A stretch of 35,733 bases of DNA from Micavibrio_A sp964423095 (GCA_964423095.1 CAYRDI010000018.1:1-35733), one strand, 5' to 3'. Shown: positions 24,893-32,947, counted from the stretch's first letter. A program made the numbers and translations. Notes: generated by a model from the letters alone, not told the origin.

Positions 24893-26485
24893 TCACTCCC
24901 ACTCAATCGTCCCGGGGGGTTTGGACGTGATGTCGTAAACCACACGGTTGATGCCGCGCACTTCGTTGATGATGCGGGTGGACACGCGGGACAGGAATTC
25001 ATGATCGAAATGGTAATAATCCGCCGTCATGCCATCCGTTGATGTGACGGCGCGCAGCGCGCACACATAATCATACGTGCGTTCATCGCCCATCACGCCC
25101 ACCGTTTTGACGGGGAGCAGCACGGCGAAGGCCTGCCAGATGGCATCATACAAACCGGCATTGCGGATTTCTTCGAGATAAATCGTATCCGCTTTGCGCA
25201 ATATTTCCAGTTTTTCGGTTGTGATTTCACCCGGCACGCGGATGGCGAGCCCCGGCCCCGGGAACGGGTGGCGGCGGATGAACTCTTCGGGCATACCGAG
25301 TTCGCGGCCCAGCGCGCGCACTTCGTCCTTGAACAACTCCCTCATCGGTTCCACGAGTTTGAGTTTCATATAATCAGGCAAACCGCCGACATTGTGGTGG
25401 GATTTGATGGTTTGCGACGGCCCGCCGACAACGGAGACGGATTCAACCACATCGGGATAGAGCGTGCCCTGGGCCAGAAACTCCGCCCCGCCGACCTCTT
25501 TGGACCGTGCATCGAACACATCGATAAACAATTTACCGATGGTTTTGCGTTTGACTTCGGGATCGGACACCCCTTCGAGCGCGCCCAAGAAGAGCTTGCC
25601 GGCATCTTCGTGGATCAAGGGAATGTTGTAATGATCGCGGAACATTTTGACGACCTGTTCGCTTTCCCCCGCCCGCATCAAACCCGTATCGACATAGATA
25701 CAGGTCAGTTGGTCACCAATCGCCTCATGCAGCAAAATCGCGGTGACCGAAGAATCCACCCCGCCAGAGAGGCCGCAAATGACTTTACCCTTGCCCACCT
25801 GTTTTTTGATTTTGGCGATCGATTCATCCTTGAAGGCGGACATTGTCCAATCCCCCGTGCAACCGCAAACCTTGTGCGTGAAGTTTTTCAAAAGCTGCGC
25901 GCCGTGCGGCGTATGCACGACTTCGGGGTGGAATTGCGTGGCCCAGAATCTTTTTTCTTCGTTCGCGATAATGGCAAAGGGCGCGCCTTCGGATTTGGCG
26001 ATGGTATGAAAGCCCGGCGCTATTTTCGTCACGCGGTCGCCATGGGACATCCAGACCTGTTCATGTGCGCCGACGGCCCAGACTCCCTCGGTAATCGCGC
26101 TTTGCTCAACAACATCGATATAGGCGCGGCCGAATTCGCGGGTATCCCCGCCTTCCACCTTGCCGCCCAGTTGGTGCATCATCACCTGTTGCCCGTAACA
26201 GATACCAAGGATGGGCAGACCCAGACCGTAGATATAAACGGGCGGGTGCGGTGCTTCATCGGCATAGACGCTGCACGGGCTTCCCGAAAGGATGATCCCC
26301 TTTGGCGCGAAAGCCTTGACCCTGTCTTCGGGGGCCTGATTGAACGGCCAGATTTCGCAATAGACGCCGCTTTCACGAAGCCGCCTTGCGATCAATTGCG
26401 TGACCTGCGAACCAAAGTCGAGAATCAGGATGCGGTCATGTTGGGGAAGAGACTGGGGGGAGGTTTTTTGCGCTGTGTTTGTCAT
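24893..26485 (-). CDS. guaA: GMP synthase (glutamine-hydrolysing)
   Basis: GuaA aminates XMP to GMP with glutamine and ATP. The protein has 530 residues. The glutaminase half has the triad Cys96 (GICYGQQ), His186 and Glu188 (FHPEV). The ATP pyrophosphatase loop is SGGVDSS (240-246). The C-terminal dimerisation domain ends in the invariant PPGTIEWE. The frame is open for another 207 codons upstream, but that stretch lies antisense to metF and has no guaA character; MTNTAQK at 26485 fits the family. The gene is divergent from metF across 84 bases and is followed 7 bases later by the BLUF gene. No clear ribosome site is seen. Confidence 0.97.
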   Translation of the reverse strand: MTNTAQKTSPQSLPQHDRILILDFGSQVTQLIARRLRESGVYCEIWPFNQAPEDRVKAFAPKGIILSGSPCSVYADEAPHPPVYIYGLGLPILGICYGQQVMMHQLGGKVEGGDTREFGRAYIDVVEQSAITEGVWAVGAHEQVWMSHGDRVTKIAPGFHTIAKSEGAPFAIIANEEKRFWATQFHPEVVHTPHGAQLLKNFTHKVCGCTGDWTMSAFKDESIAKIKKQVGKGKVICGLSGGVDSSVTAILLHEAIGDQLTCIYVDTGLMRAGESEQVVKMFRDHYNIPLIHEDAGKLFLGALEGVSDPEVKRKTIGKLFIDVFDARSKEVGGAEFLAQGTLYPDVVESVSVVGGPSQTIKSHHNVGGLPDYMKLKLVEPMRELFKDEVRALGRELGMPEEFIRRHPFPGPGLAIRVPGEITTEKLEILRKADTIYLEEIRNAGLYDAIWQAFAVLLPVKTVGVMGDERTYDYVCALRAVTSTDGMTADYYHFDHEFLSRVSTRIINEVRGINRVVYDITSKPPGTIEWE

Positions 26486-26569
26486 GACAAGGTCATAAAC
26501 GAATACGGTTGAAATGTAAAGGCTCCAGCCATTTGCGCATCGGCAAAAACCCCTGTATCCTTCCGCTTT

Positions 26570-27400
26570 ATGAGCCAAAAACCCAGCATCAGTTTTGAAT
26601 TTTTCCCGGCAAAAACGCCCGAAGCGCAAAAATCGCTGCTGGAAACCGTTAACACGTTGACCGCCCACAACCCCGCCTTTATGACCGTGACCTTTGGCGC
26701 GGGCGGATCGACGCGGGAAGGAACATTGGATACGCTGCGCGCCGTTCGCGCCATGACCGATGTCCCGCTGGCCTGCCACCTGACGTTTATTTCGATCACT
26801 AGGACGGAATTGAAGGCCTATCTCGATACGCTCTGGGATATGAATGTCCGGCATATCGTGGCGTTGCGCGGGGATATGCCCGCCGATCTGCAATGGCCGC
26901 TCGACCCCGATCTGGATTATTACCAGTACACATCCGATTTTATCGAAGGGATCAAGGCGCATAAACCATTTGAAATTTCGGTGGGCGCGTATCCCGAAAA
27001 ACACCCCGACGCGCCGGATATGGCAGCAGACCTCCTCGCGCTCAAAAAGAAATGCGCGGCGGGCGCAGACCGTGCGATTACACAATTTTTCTTTGACCAC
27101 GATCATTATGCGCGGTTTTTGGATGCGGTGGGCAAAGCCGGCATTAAAACCCCGATTGTTCCGGGTGTCCTACCCATCCAGAATTACAAGAGCCTACTTA
27201 ACTTTGCGGGTCGATGTGGGGCCACCATTCCCGCCGCGATCCGCGATAAATTTGAAAACGCCCCCGAAAGCGACCATGCCAAAATCGCACAAAATATCTT
27301 CGCCCGCCAGATCGAAGACCTGACCCTTCTGGGCGCAAAACATCTTCATATCTACACGTTGAACAAAACCGAACCCACCCATTCGATTTTACGCCCATAA
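26570..27400 (+). CDS. metF: Methylenetetrahydrofolate reductase
   Basis: MetF reduces 5,10-methylene-THF to 5-methyl-THF with FAD, making the methyl donor for methionine synthase. The protein has 276 residues, bacterial length without the eukaryotic regulatory domain. SFEFFPAKT contains Glu10 (E. coli Glu28), and FGAGGSTREGT (43-53), ALRGDMP, ITQFFFDHDHYARF and PGVLPIQNYKSL are diagnostic. It opens the plus-strand methionine block and is divergent from guaA. The SAM riboswitch promoter begins nine bases after its stop, so metF is not under that riboswitch. No terminator is seen after it, so some read-through into the riboswitch leader is possible. Confidence 0.96.
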   Translation: MSQKPSISFEFFPAKTPEAQKSLLETVNTLTAHNPAFMTVTFGAGGSTREGTLDTLRAVRAMTDVPLACHLTFISITRTELKAYLDTLWDMNVRHIVALRGDMPADLQWPLDPDLDYYQYTSDFIEGIKAHKPFEISVGAYPEKHPDAPDMAADLLALKKKCAAGADRAITQFFFDHDHYARFLDAVGKAGIKTPIVPGVLPIQNYKSLLNFAGRCGATIPAAIRDKFENAPESDHAKIAQNIFARQIEDLTLLGAKHLHIYTLNKTEPTHSILRP

Positions 27401-27408
27401 AAAAAATT

Positions 27409-27439
27409 TTGACAAACACCCCAATCTTCTGGTTATCAT
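27409..27439 (+). promoter_or_regulatory. Promoter of the riboswitch-metB-metE unit
   Basis: A perfect TTGACA lies at 27409-27414. Candidate -10 hexamers are GTTATC (27432-27437, 17-base spacing) and TATCAT (27434-27439, 19-base spacing). The start would fall just before the riboswitch aptamer, as expected. Confidence 0.6.
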
Positions 27440-27444
27440 AGCGA

Positions 27445-27552
27445 CATCATCAAGATCAGCCGAGGGACAGGCCCGTTGACGCTGAAGCAACCTGTGAAGC
27501 CTTTAAGGCCTAACAAGGTGCTAAATCCTGCGGCGAATGCCGGAAGATGAAA
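27445..27552 (+). promoter_or_regulatory. SAM-I (S-box) riboswitch aptamer
   Basis: The aptamer binds S-adenosylmethionine and should lower downstream expression when SAM is plentiful. P1 is TCATC (27447-27451) with GATGA (27546-27550). P2 pairs CAGC with GCTG around GAGGGACAGGCCC; the conserved GCAACC and AAGGTGCTAAATCC follow, with ACCT/AGGT closing P3. P4 is CGGC-GAAT-GCCG (27531-27542). These invariant stretches occur in the right order and distances. The class is SAM-I rather than SAM-II, the class more often associated with alphaproteobacteria. A terminator follows 32 bases downstream and metB comes next. Confidence 0.93.
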
Positions 27553-27583
27553 GAAGCAAATATATTGCTGTCCCTTTTGTCCG

Positions 27584-27619
27584 CCGGATCGCCTATGCGA
27601 CCCGGTTTTTTTATTTTTT
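27584..27619 (+). terminator. Expression-platform terminator of the SAM riboswitch
   Basis: CCGGATCGC (27584-27592) pairs with GCGACCCGG (27597-27605) with one A.C mismatch and a CTAT loop, followed by TTTTTTTATTTTTT. It lies between the aptamer and the metB ribosome site. Positions 27532-27536 and 27540-27543 of the aptamer P4 region can pair with 27584-27593, giving a candidate antiterminator. Confidence 0.85.
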
Positions 27620-27641
27620 AACCAAGCAAAAGGAGAACGGC

Positions 27642-28820
27642 ATGAAAGAGCGTATTTTAAGGGAAGCCCCCGCCAGCCCATGGAAGAACGCCACGTTGAT
27701 GGCCCGTTCCGGCGTGGAAAAAGACCCTCTGCACGGGTCTATCACCCCTGCCCTATACCTTTCGACAAATTATTCCTTCGAAAGTTTCGGCAAGAAAAGA
27801 CCATATGATTATTCACGCAGCGGCAATCCATCCCGCGATGAACTGGGCCGCGCCATCGCCGCCCTTGAAAACGGGTATGATGCGGTGGTTGCGTCCTCCG
27901 GTATGGCCGCGCTCGACCTCGTTTTTTCGCAGCTTACCCCGGATGACCTGATCATCGCGCCGCATGATTGTTACGGCGGTACGTATAGGTTGTTACAGAC
28001 CCGTGCGGCACGCGGGCATTTCGAGGTGCTGTTTGCGGATTTGACCCAAACCAAAAACCTTCCCGCGCTGTTTGCCTGTAAACCCAGGCTTGTTTTGATT
28101 GAAACGCCGAGCAATCCTTTGCTCCGTATTACCGACATCGCGGCGGTGTGCGGGTTTGCCAAACGGGTGGGCGCGCTGGTGGCCGTGGACAATACCTTCC
28201 TGTCCCCCTCTTTACAAAAACCGCTCGATCTCGGGGCGGATTATGCCATCCATTCCACCACGAAATATATCAACGGACATGGCGATGTCGTCGGCGGCGC
28301 GGTGGTATCGAAAACGCCAGCACTCCATGAAGACATCGCGTGGTGGGCGAATTGTACGGGCACGACCGGCGCGCCGTTCGATAGTTTTTTAACCCTTCGC
28401 GGTCTGCGCACGCTCGATCTGCGTATCCACCAGCAAAGCCGGAGCGCAGGCGAGATTGCAAAATTCCTGCAATCCCATCCTTCGATTGAAAAGGTTTATT
28501 ATCCCGGCCTTCCGTCCCACACCGGTCATGCCATCGCCAAGGAACAGCAAAAGGGGTTTGGCGCGATGCTGGGTTTTGAAGTGAGGGGCGGCGAATCCGC
28601 CGTACGCGCGCTGGTTGAACGCACCGAATTGTTCAGCTTTGCGGAATCGCTTGGCGGGTATGAAAGCCTGATCGCCCACCCCGCCACCATGACCCATGCG
28701 TCCATGGACAAGGACGCACAGATCAAGGCCGGGATTCAAGACAATCTTCTCCGCCTGTCCATCGGCCTTGAAGATACTGGGGATTTGATCCGCGATCTGG
28801 ACAATGCGCTGGTCTTCTAA
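27642..28820 (+). CDS. metB: Cystathionine gamma-synthase
   Basis: This PLP enzyme joins an acylated homoserine to cysteine to give cystathionine, the first step of transsulfuration to methionine. It has 392 residues. PLP binds Lys208 in HSTTKYINGHGDVVGG. The WWANCTGTTGAPFDSFLTLRGLRTL, ESLIAHPATMTHA and LLRLSIGLEDTGDLI segments match E. coli MetB more closely than MetC or O-acetylhomoserine sulfhydrylase. Whether it uses O-succinyl- or O-acetylhomoserine cannot be told. ATG 27642 follows AAAAGGAG; the longer frame to 27537 would translate the riboswitch and is rejected. metE follows after 70 bases on the same strand. The gene is controlled by the SAM-I riboswitch. Confidence 0.9.
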   Translation: MKERILREAPASPWKNATLMARSGVEKDPLHGSITPALYLSTNYSFESFGKKRPYDYSRSGNPSRDELGRAIAALENGYDAVVASSGMAALDLVFSQLTPDDLIIAPHDCYGGTYRLLQTRAARGHFEVLFADLTQTKNLPALFACKPRLVLIETPSNPLLRITDIAAVCGFAKRVGALVAVDNTFLSPSLQKPLDLGADYAIHSTTKYINGHGDVVGGAVVSKTPALHEDIAWWANCTGTTGAPFDSFLTLRGLRTLDLRIHQQSRSAGEIAKFLQSHPSIEKVYYPGLPSHTGHAIAKEQQKGFGAMLGFEVRGGESAVRALVERTELFSFAESLGGYESLIAHPATMTHASMDKDAQIKAGIQDNLLRLSIGLEDTGDLIRDLDNALVF

Positions 28821-28890
28821 AGGGCGAGTGTCCTTGACAGGACAGCGGCGTCATAGTCATCTTGGTATAGAATTTTGAAAGGATTTGAAT

Positions 28891-31188
28891 ATGGTTTTGG
28901 CACTTAATCTGGGGTTTCCCCGCATCGGTTTGAAACGGGAGCTGAAAAAAGCACTCGAAAGCTATTGGAAGGGCGAAACCCCTCGCGAGGAATTGTTCCG
29001 CGTGGGCAAAGAACTGCGCCTTCGTCACTGGAAGATGCAACAGGATGCGGGAATTTCCTTCGTCCCCACGAATGATTTTTCGTACTATGACCATATTCTG
29101 GATGCCGCGTGCCTGTTCGGGTGCATTCCGGCGCGGTATGATTTGAATGACCCCGATCTCTATTTTTCGATGGCGCGGGGAAGCCAGAAGGACGGGCGCG
29201 ATGTCATCGCGATGGAAATGACAAAATGGTTCGATACCAACTACCATTACATCGTCCCCGAATTGCAAAAGGACCAGACATTCAAATTATCGACGACGAA
29301 GATTTTCGATGAAACCAAAGAGGCGCAAGATGCGGGATTTAACTGCTATCCCGTTCTGATCGGGCCGGTATCCTTTTTGATGATTGCCAAAAAGGCGGCG
29401 GATTTCGATGATTGCCGCTGCACGCTCGTCAAACCTTTGGTTGATGTCTATATCGAGATCTGCAAAAAACTTCTGGCGCAAGGAATCAACTGGATCCAGC
29501 TCGATGAACCCTGTCTCGCGCTCGATCTCGAAGACCGTTACAAGAATGCCTACAAGGACGCGTACAAGCAACTCAAAGATGCCGTACCGGAGATCAATAT
29601 TTTTGTACCCACCTATTTCGACGGGCTGCGCGACAATATCGATCTGGCCTTCTCATTGCCCGTCACGGCCCTGGGCGTCGATCTGGTGCGCGCGCCGGAT
29701 CAACTGGAGCCTTGCATTAAAAAGGCCAAGGAAACGGGAATCTTTCCGGTGTTCGGGATTGTCGATGGCCGCAATGTCTGGCGCAACGATCTATCGGCCA
29801 GCCTTGCCAAGCTGGAAAAAGCCAGAGCCGTTCTGGGCGATGGGTTCGGCGTTTCGGGAAGCTGTTCTCTGCTCCACACACCCATCGATCTTGATGCGGA
29901 AAAGAGGCTCGATCCGGAAGTCAAAGGCTGGATGGCGTTTTCCAAACAAAAGCTGGAAGAGATTGCCACGCTGGCCAAAGGGGCCTGGCATGGACGCGAT
30001 GTGATTGCCGCACAATTGATTACCAGCGACCAGTTTGCGCAAAGCCGGAAAACATCAAAACGCATCCACAATGACGTCGTCCAAAAACGTATGGCCGCCA
30101 TTACGCCCGATATGGCCAAACGCAAAAGCCCCTTCCCGCAACGCAGGGCCGTGCAGCAGGCGGATTTGAAACTCCCTGCCTTCCCCACGACAACGATCGG
30201 GTCGTTCCCGCAAACGAACGACATTCGCACCGCGCGCGCCGCCTTTAAAAAGGGCGAACTGGATCAAGGTGCCTATACCGCCGCCATGAAGAAGGAAATC
30301 GAAACGGTGGTGCGGTATCAGGAAGATGCAGGTCTCGATGTTCTCGTCCACGGAGAGCCCGAACGCAACGACATGGTCGAATATTTTGGCGAACAGCTGG
30401 ACGGATACATCTTTTCTTCCAACGGTTGGGTGCAATCCTATGGATCGCGCTACGTCAAACCACCGATCATTTACGGCGATATATCCCGCCCCCGCCCGAT
30501 GACCGTGGCATGGTCTTCCTACGCCCAAAGCCTGACAGCCAAACCCATGAAAGGGATGCTGACCGGGCCGATCACGATTTTGTGCTGGTCGTTCGTACGC
30601 GATGACCAATCGCGGGAGAAAACGGCCAAACAAATCGCGCTCGCCATCCGCGACGAGGTTTGCGACCTGGAAAAAGCCGGAATCAAGGTGATCCAGATTG
30701 ACGAGCCTGCTTTGCGCGAAGGTTTACCGCTCCGTCAGGCAGATTGGCCAGCCTATCTGAAATGGTCGGTCGAAGCCTTCCGGCTGTCTGCATCCGGCGT
30801 CGAGGATGCCACGCAGATCCACACCCATATGTGTTATGCGGATTTCAACGACATCATCGATTCCATCGGCGCACTGGATGCCGACGTGATTTCGATTGAA
30901 ACATCAAGATCGCAAATGGAATTGCTGGGCGCGTTTGGAACCTATCGATACCCGAACGAAATCGGTCCAGGCGTTTACGACATCCATTCGCCGCGCGTGC
31001 CATCGGTGGGCGAAATGGTCGCTCTGCTGGAAAAAGCGGCGAAGGTTCTGCCTGCCGACCATTTGTGGGTCAATCCCGATTGCGGATTGAAAACCCGTGG
31101 ATGGCCGGAAGTCAAAGCCGCGCTTTCCAATATGGTGGAGGCTGCCAAGGAAATGCGGCAGCGGCATAAGGCCAGCACCGCCGCATAA
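28891..31188 (+). CDS. metE: Cobalamin-independent methionine synthase
   Basis: MetE moves a methyl group from 5-methyl-THF-polyglutamate to homocysteine without B12. It has 765 residues, the two-barrel full-length form. Zinc ligands are His646 and Cys648 (HTHMC), Glu670 (SIETSR) and Cys731 (NPDCGLKTRGW), each exactly five higher than in E. coli. IQIDEPALREGLPL is intact. An upstream in-frame TTG at 28885 exists, but AGGA sits about 7 bases from ATG 28891, which gives MVLALNLGFPRIG, the usual start. It should be co-transcribed with metB under the SAM-I riboswitch; a TTGACA at 28834 could add a weak promoter of its own. Confidence 0.96.
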   Translation: MVLALNLGFPRIGLKRELKKALESYWKGETPREELFRVGKELRLRHWKMQQDAGISFVPTNDFSYYDHILDAACLFGCIPARYDLNDPDLYFSMARGSQKDGRDVIAMEMTKWFDTNYHYIVPELQKDQTFKLSTTKIFDETKEAQDAGFNCYPVLIGPVSFLMIAKKAADFDDCRCTLVKPLVDVYIEICKKLLAQGINWIQLDEPCLALDLEDRYKNAYKDAYKQLKDAVPEINIFVPTYFDGLRDNIDLAFSLPVTALGVDLVRAPDQLEPCIKKAKETGIFPVFGIVDGRNVWRNDLSASLAKLEKARAVLGDGFGVSGSCSLLHTPIDLDAEKRLDPEVKGWMAFSKQKLEEIATLAKGAWHGRDVIAAQLITSDQFAQSRKTSKRIHNDVVQKRMAAITPDMAKRKSPFPQRRAVQQADLKLPAFPTTTIGSFPQTNDIRTARAAFKKGELDQGAYTAAMKKEIETVVRYQEDAGLDVLVHGEPERNDMVEYFGEQLDGYIFSSNGWVQSYGSRYVKPPIIYGDISRPRPMTVAWSSYAQSLTAKPMKGMLTGPITILCWSFVRDDQSREKTAKQIALAIRDEVCDLEKAGIKVIQIDEPALREGLPLRQADWPAYLKWSVEAFRLSASGVEDATQIHTHMCYADFNDIIDSIGALDADVISIETSRSQMELLGAFGTYRYPNEIGPGVYDIHSPRVPSVGEMVALLEKAAKVLPADHLWVNPDCGLKTRGWPEVKAALSNMVEAAKEMRQRHKASTAA

Positions 31189-31193
31189 AACGC

Positions 31194-31226
31194 AAAAAGG
31201 CCGGAATGATGTTTCCGGCCTTTTTT
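31194..31226 (+). terminator. Terminator of metE, possibly bidirectional
   Basis: AAGGCCGGAA (31197-31206) pairs with TTCCGGCCTT (31213-31222) around a 6-base loop, flanked by A and T runs. It lies between metE and the converging MarR gene, and the A-run on the other side would serve the minus strand too. Confidence 0.9.
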
Positions 31227-31240
31227 GATGTTCTGTCTTA

Positions 31241-31564
31241 TCAAATCGCTTTTTCGAGTTTTTCGACGAGCTTTTTCCCCTTCGCCGACAAAAACAATTC
31301 TTTGCGGCGGCGGTCGTCCTTTGCGCTTTTAACAACGACGAGGCCGTAAGGTTTTCCCATACGACGCGCATTCGAAAGCGCGCCGATGGTACGGGACATC
31401 ACCGACATCGAAATACCAGTGCGGTCTGAAATATCTTTTAGGGATACGCCTTCTTCCGAAGCGATTTCACCGAACACGGTGACCCATTGAATCGGAAATT
31501 CCGGATCGATCGCGATCAGTTCCTGCAAAATCGTCTGCAGTTTTTTCATTTTTTTGTTGGTCAT
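31241..31564 (-). CDS. MarR-family transcriptional regulator
   Basis: The 107-residue protein is a compact winged-helix DNA-binding protein. IQWVTVFGEIASEEGVSLKDISDRTGISMSVMSRTIGALS holds the helix-turn-helix (about 24-64, recognition helix SMSVMSRTI), and the wing is KPYGLVVVKSAKDDRRRKELFLSAKGKKLVEKL. The DDRRRKELFLSAKG run is the typical MarR wing signature. It is short for the family (about 140), with reduced dimerisation helices at both ends. AGAAGAG serves as ribosome site. A near-perfect palindrome in its own promoter suggests autoregulation. The ligand is unknown, and it converges on metE, so a methionine role is not implied by orientation. Confidence 0.88.
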   Translation of the reverse strand: MTNKKMKKLQTILQELIAIDPEFPIQWVTVFGEIASEEGVSLKDISDRTGISMSVMSRTIGALSNARRMGKPYGLVVVKSAKDDRRRKELFLSAKGKKLVEKLEKAI

Positions 31565-31603
31565 TGGCCGCTCTTCTCAAAGGTGTCCATTTACCGGATG
31601 TGA

Positions 31604-31633
31604 ATATAATTTGTGTATATGGCATATCTACAA
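31604..31633 (-). promoter_or_regulatory. Candidate promoter of the MarR-family gene
   Basis: On the minus strand TTGTAG (31633-31628) and TTATAT (31609-31604) are 18 bases apart, about 40 bases before the start codon. The match is moderate. The palindrome at 31611-31633 covers the -35 and spacer. Confidence 0.4.
31611..31633. promoter_or_regulatory. Candidate MarR operator palindrome
   Basis: TTGTGTATAT (31611-31620) and ATATCTACAA (31624-31633) form an inverted repeat with 8 of 10 positions matching and a GGC centre. Size and location over the -35/spacer region fit autorepression by the adjacent regulator. Confidence 0.55.
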
Positions 31634-31802
31634 TCGTTTCGCAACGGTAACTTGTTTTTTTAAAAAGTGGCGTATGGCCGAACATTTTATTCCATTCGAT
31701 GGATACAGCCCGCACATTTCCGAGCTTGATATAAAGAATCATGATTTTAACCCCACATTATTATCTGATTTCTGTTTGATGAATGTCACATTGAATGAAC
31801 GG

Positions 31803-32132
31803 CTATACGGCACCGCGCAACGGAAGGTTTTCCATGTAATGCGCAAACAAACGCATCCGTTCACGGCGCAAAAGCCTGTACATCATCACCGCATCCTGTG
31901 CGCGGCGGCGCAGCAAAAGACCTTCTATGTCATCGTAAAATTTGAACGCGCCGGACGCCGCTTGTGCGCTCTTGCGCTTCCACGATTCCAGATCGCGGAT
32001 GAAACGGCGGCACAAGACGCGGCAATCCTGTTCTTTACGCGAAAGTTGCAGTAGATCGAAGATCTGGAAATTCTGGTTGGCGGGCTTTGCCGCCATATCG
32101 GAAAATTTTTTTGGTTTTAGACGATAAAACAT
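31803..32132 (-). CDS. Hypothetical basic protein, 109 aa
   Basis: The protein is soluble, strongly basic and Arg-rich, with no signal or membrane segment. It appears all-helical: FQIFDLLQLSRKEQDCRVLCRRFIRDLESW (22-51, in two halves) and IEGLLLRRRAQDAVMMYRLLRRERMRLFAHYM. I do not recognise the family. A textbook AAGGAG lies 8 bases before ATG 32132, so the gene is probably real. It lies between the MarR and pentapeptide-repeat genes, all on the minus strand with moderate gaps. The plus-strand frame over it looks like a shadow. Confidence 0.65.
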   Translation of the reverse strand: MFYRLKPKKFSDMAAKPANQNFQIFDLLQLSRKEQDCRVLCRRFIRDLESWKRKSAQAASGAFKFYDDIEGLLLRRRAQDAVMMYRLLRRERMRLFAHYMENLPLRGAV

Positions 32133-32193
32133 AGTGCTTACTCCTTTTACACAACTATAGGTTTTACATGTCTGTTTTTTTGAACCATAAGAT

Positions 32194-32880
32194 TTAAAGA
32201 AGGTTTAAAAAACGCCGGTGTTGGCCGTGTTCTTCGGGATAGGTTTTTTCCCGTTTTGCAAAACACCAGCGTGGCAGGAAACCGCCGATTTCAGAAACCA
32301 GATGATAGAACGCCTTTTGCAGAACGGGCGGCATCGATTGCGCCATATACAGACCACCGCCCCAAAGGCACAAACCGCCTTCGAACAACACCAGCCGCTG
32401 TGCCAGACCGCGCACCACCAGCGGCGGACGATACAGCATGATTTCGATTTCCCCCTGATGGGAATAGGATACCCGCGAAAATGAGGAAGCCTCCGTAAAG
32501 TCGCAATCCCAGAAGGTGGGGCAGGAGACCTTGATGTCTTCCAGTGCGGCCCCGTCAAACAATGTATGGCCAAAAAGAGCGCCGCGCAAATCCGCCCCCC
32601 GCAGATCGGAATGGGAAAAGCAGACATTTAAAAGATCGGATTGCCGCAGATCGCACCCTCGTAAATCCGCATAGCCCATATCGGCACCCGACAGATTGGC
32701 CCCCCACAGGCAGGCACCGCGCAAGCGGATATTGTCTAGACCGGCGCGGGACAACCCGGCTTTACGCAAATCCGCCCCTTCCATCGATATATCGGCGTTT
32801 GCGCAATATTCCAGCGTCTTTCGTATTCCCGCCGCACGCCCTTCAAACAAAACAGAACCGGTTATCGATTTTATAATCAT
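32194..32880 (-). CDS. Pentapeptide-repeat protein
   Basis: Residues about 28-115 are tandem A(D/N)LxX pentapeptides (examples GADLR, GANLS, GADMG, YADLR, GCDLR, SDLRG, GADLR), which fold into a right-handed quadrilateral beta-helix. Some such proteins mimic DNA and protect gyrase, but most have no known role. The C-terminal half (about 125-228) is different: it contains a hydrophobic GLCLWGGGLYMAQSMPPVLQ stretch and a basic end, and may touch the membrane. A strong TTGACA promoter lies upstream. It follows rsmB on the same strand but is set apart by that promoter. Confidence 0.87.
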   Translation of the reverse strand: MIIKSITGSVLFEGRAAGIRKTLEYCANADISMEGADLRKAGLSRAGLDNIRLRGACLWGANLSGADMGYADLRGCDLRQSDLLNVCFSHSDLRGADLRGALFGHTLFDGAALEDIKVSCPTFWDCDFTEASSFSRVSYSHQGEIEIMLYRPPLVVRGLAQRLVLFEGGLCLWGGGLYMAQSMPPVLQKAFYHLVSEIGGFLPRWCFAKREKTYPEEHGQHRRFLNLL

Positions 32881-32918
32881 AAATACCCCACTTAGATGTT
32901 TAATACCAACCTATTTAT

Positions 32919-32947
32919 TAATAGATGGCATAAAACAACTTTGTCAA
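32919..32947 (-). promoter_or_regulatory. Strong promoter of the pentapeptide-repeat gene
   Basis: On the minus strand a perfect TTGACA (32947-32942) is followed after 17 bases by CTATTA (32924-32919), close to the alphaproteobacterial -10. Transcription would start near 32912, about 32 bases before the ATG. Confidence 0.6.

Larger units (their letters stand above)
31565..31802. other. 238-base intergenic region upstream of marR-like gene
   Basis: It holds the candidate marR promoter and operator (31604-31633). The remainder, about 31640-31800, is AT-rich with no convincing gene. A plus-strand frame from ATG 31674 lacks a ribosome site and continues antisense to the next gene. Confidence 0.5.

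Noticed and set aside
25268..26512. 414-codon plus-strand open frame
   Set aside because: It is antisense to guaA, which is unambiguous, and shows no protein family character; long antisense frames are expected at this GC content.
26486..27106. N-terminal extension of guaA
   Set aside because: The open frame continues 207 codons upstream but lies antisense to metF, lacks GuaA similarity, and the conserved N-terminus starts at 26485.
27537..27641. Longer metB start
   Set aside because: It would translate the riboswitch end and terminator; the AAAAGGAG site belongs to ATG 27642.
28830..28843. Small GTCCT/AGGAC hairpin and TTGACA before metE
   Set aside because: No good -10 at the right distance and the stem is only five pairs; too weak to list as a feature.
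31674..32054. Plus-strand frame beginning MAEHFIPFDG
   Set aside because: No ribosome site, and it runs antisense to the 31803-32132 gene, which has an excellent one.
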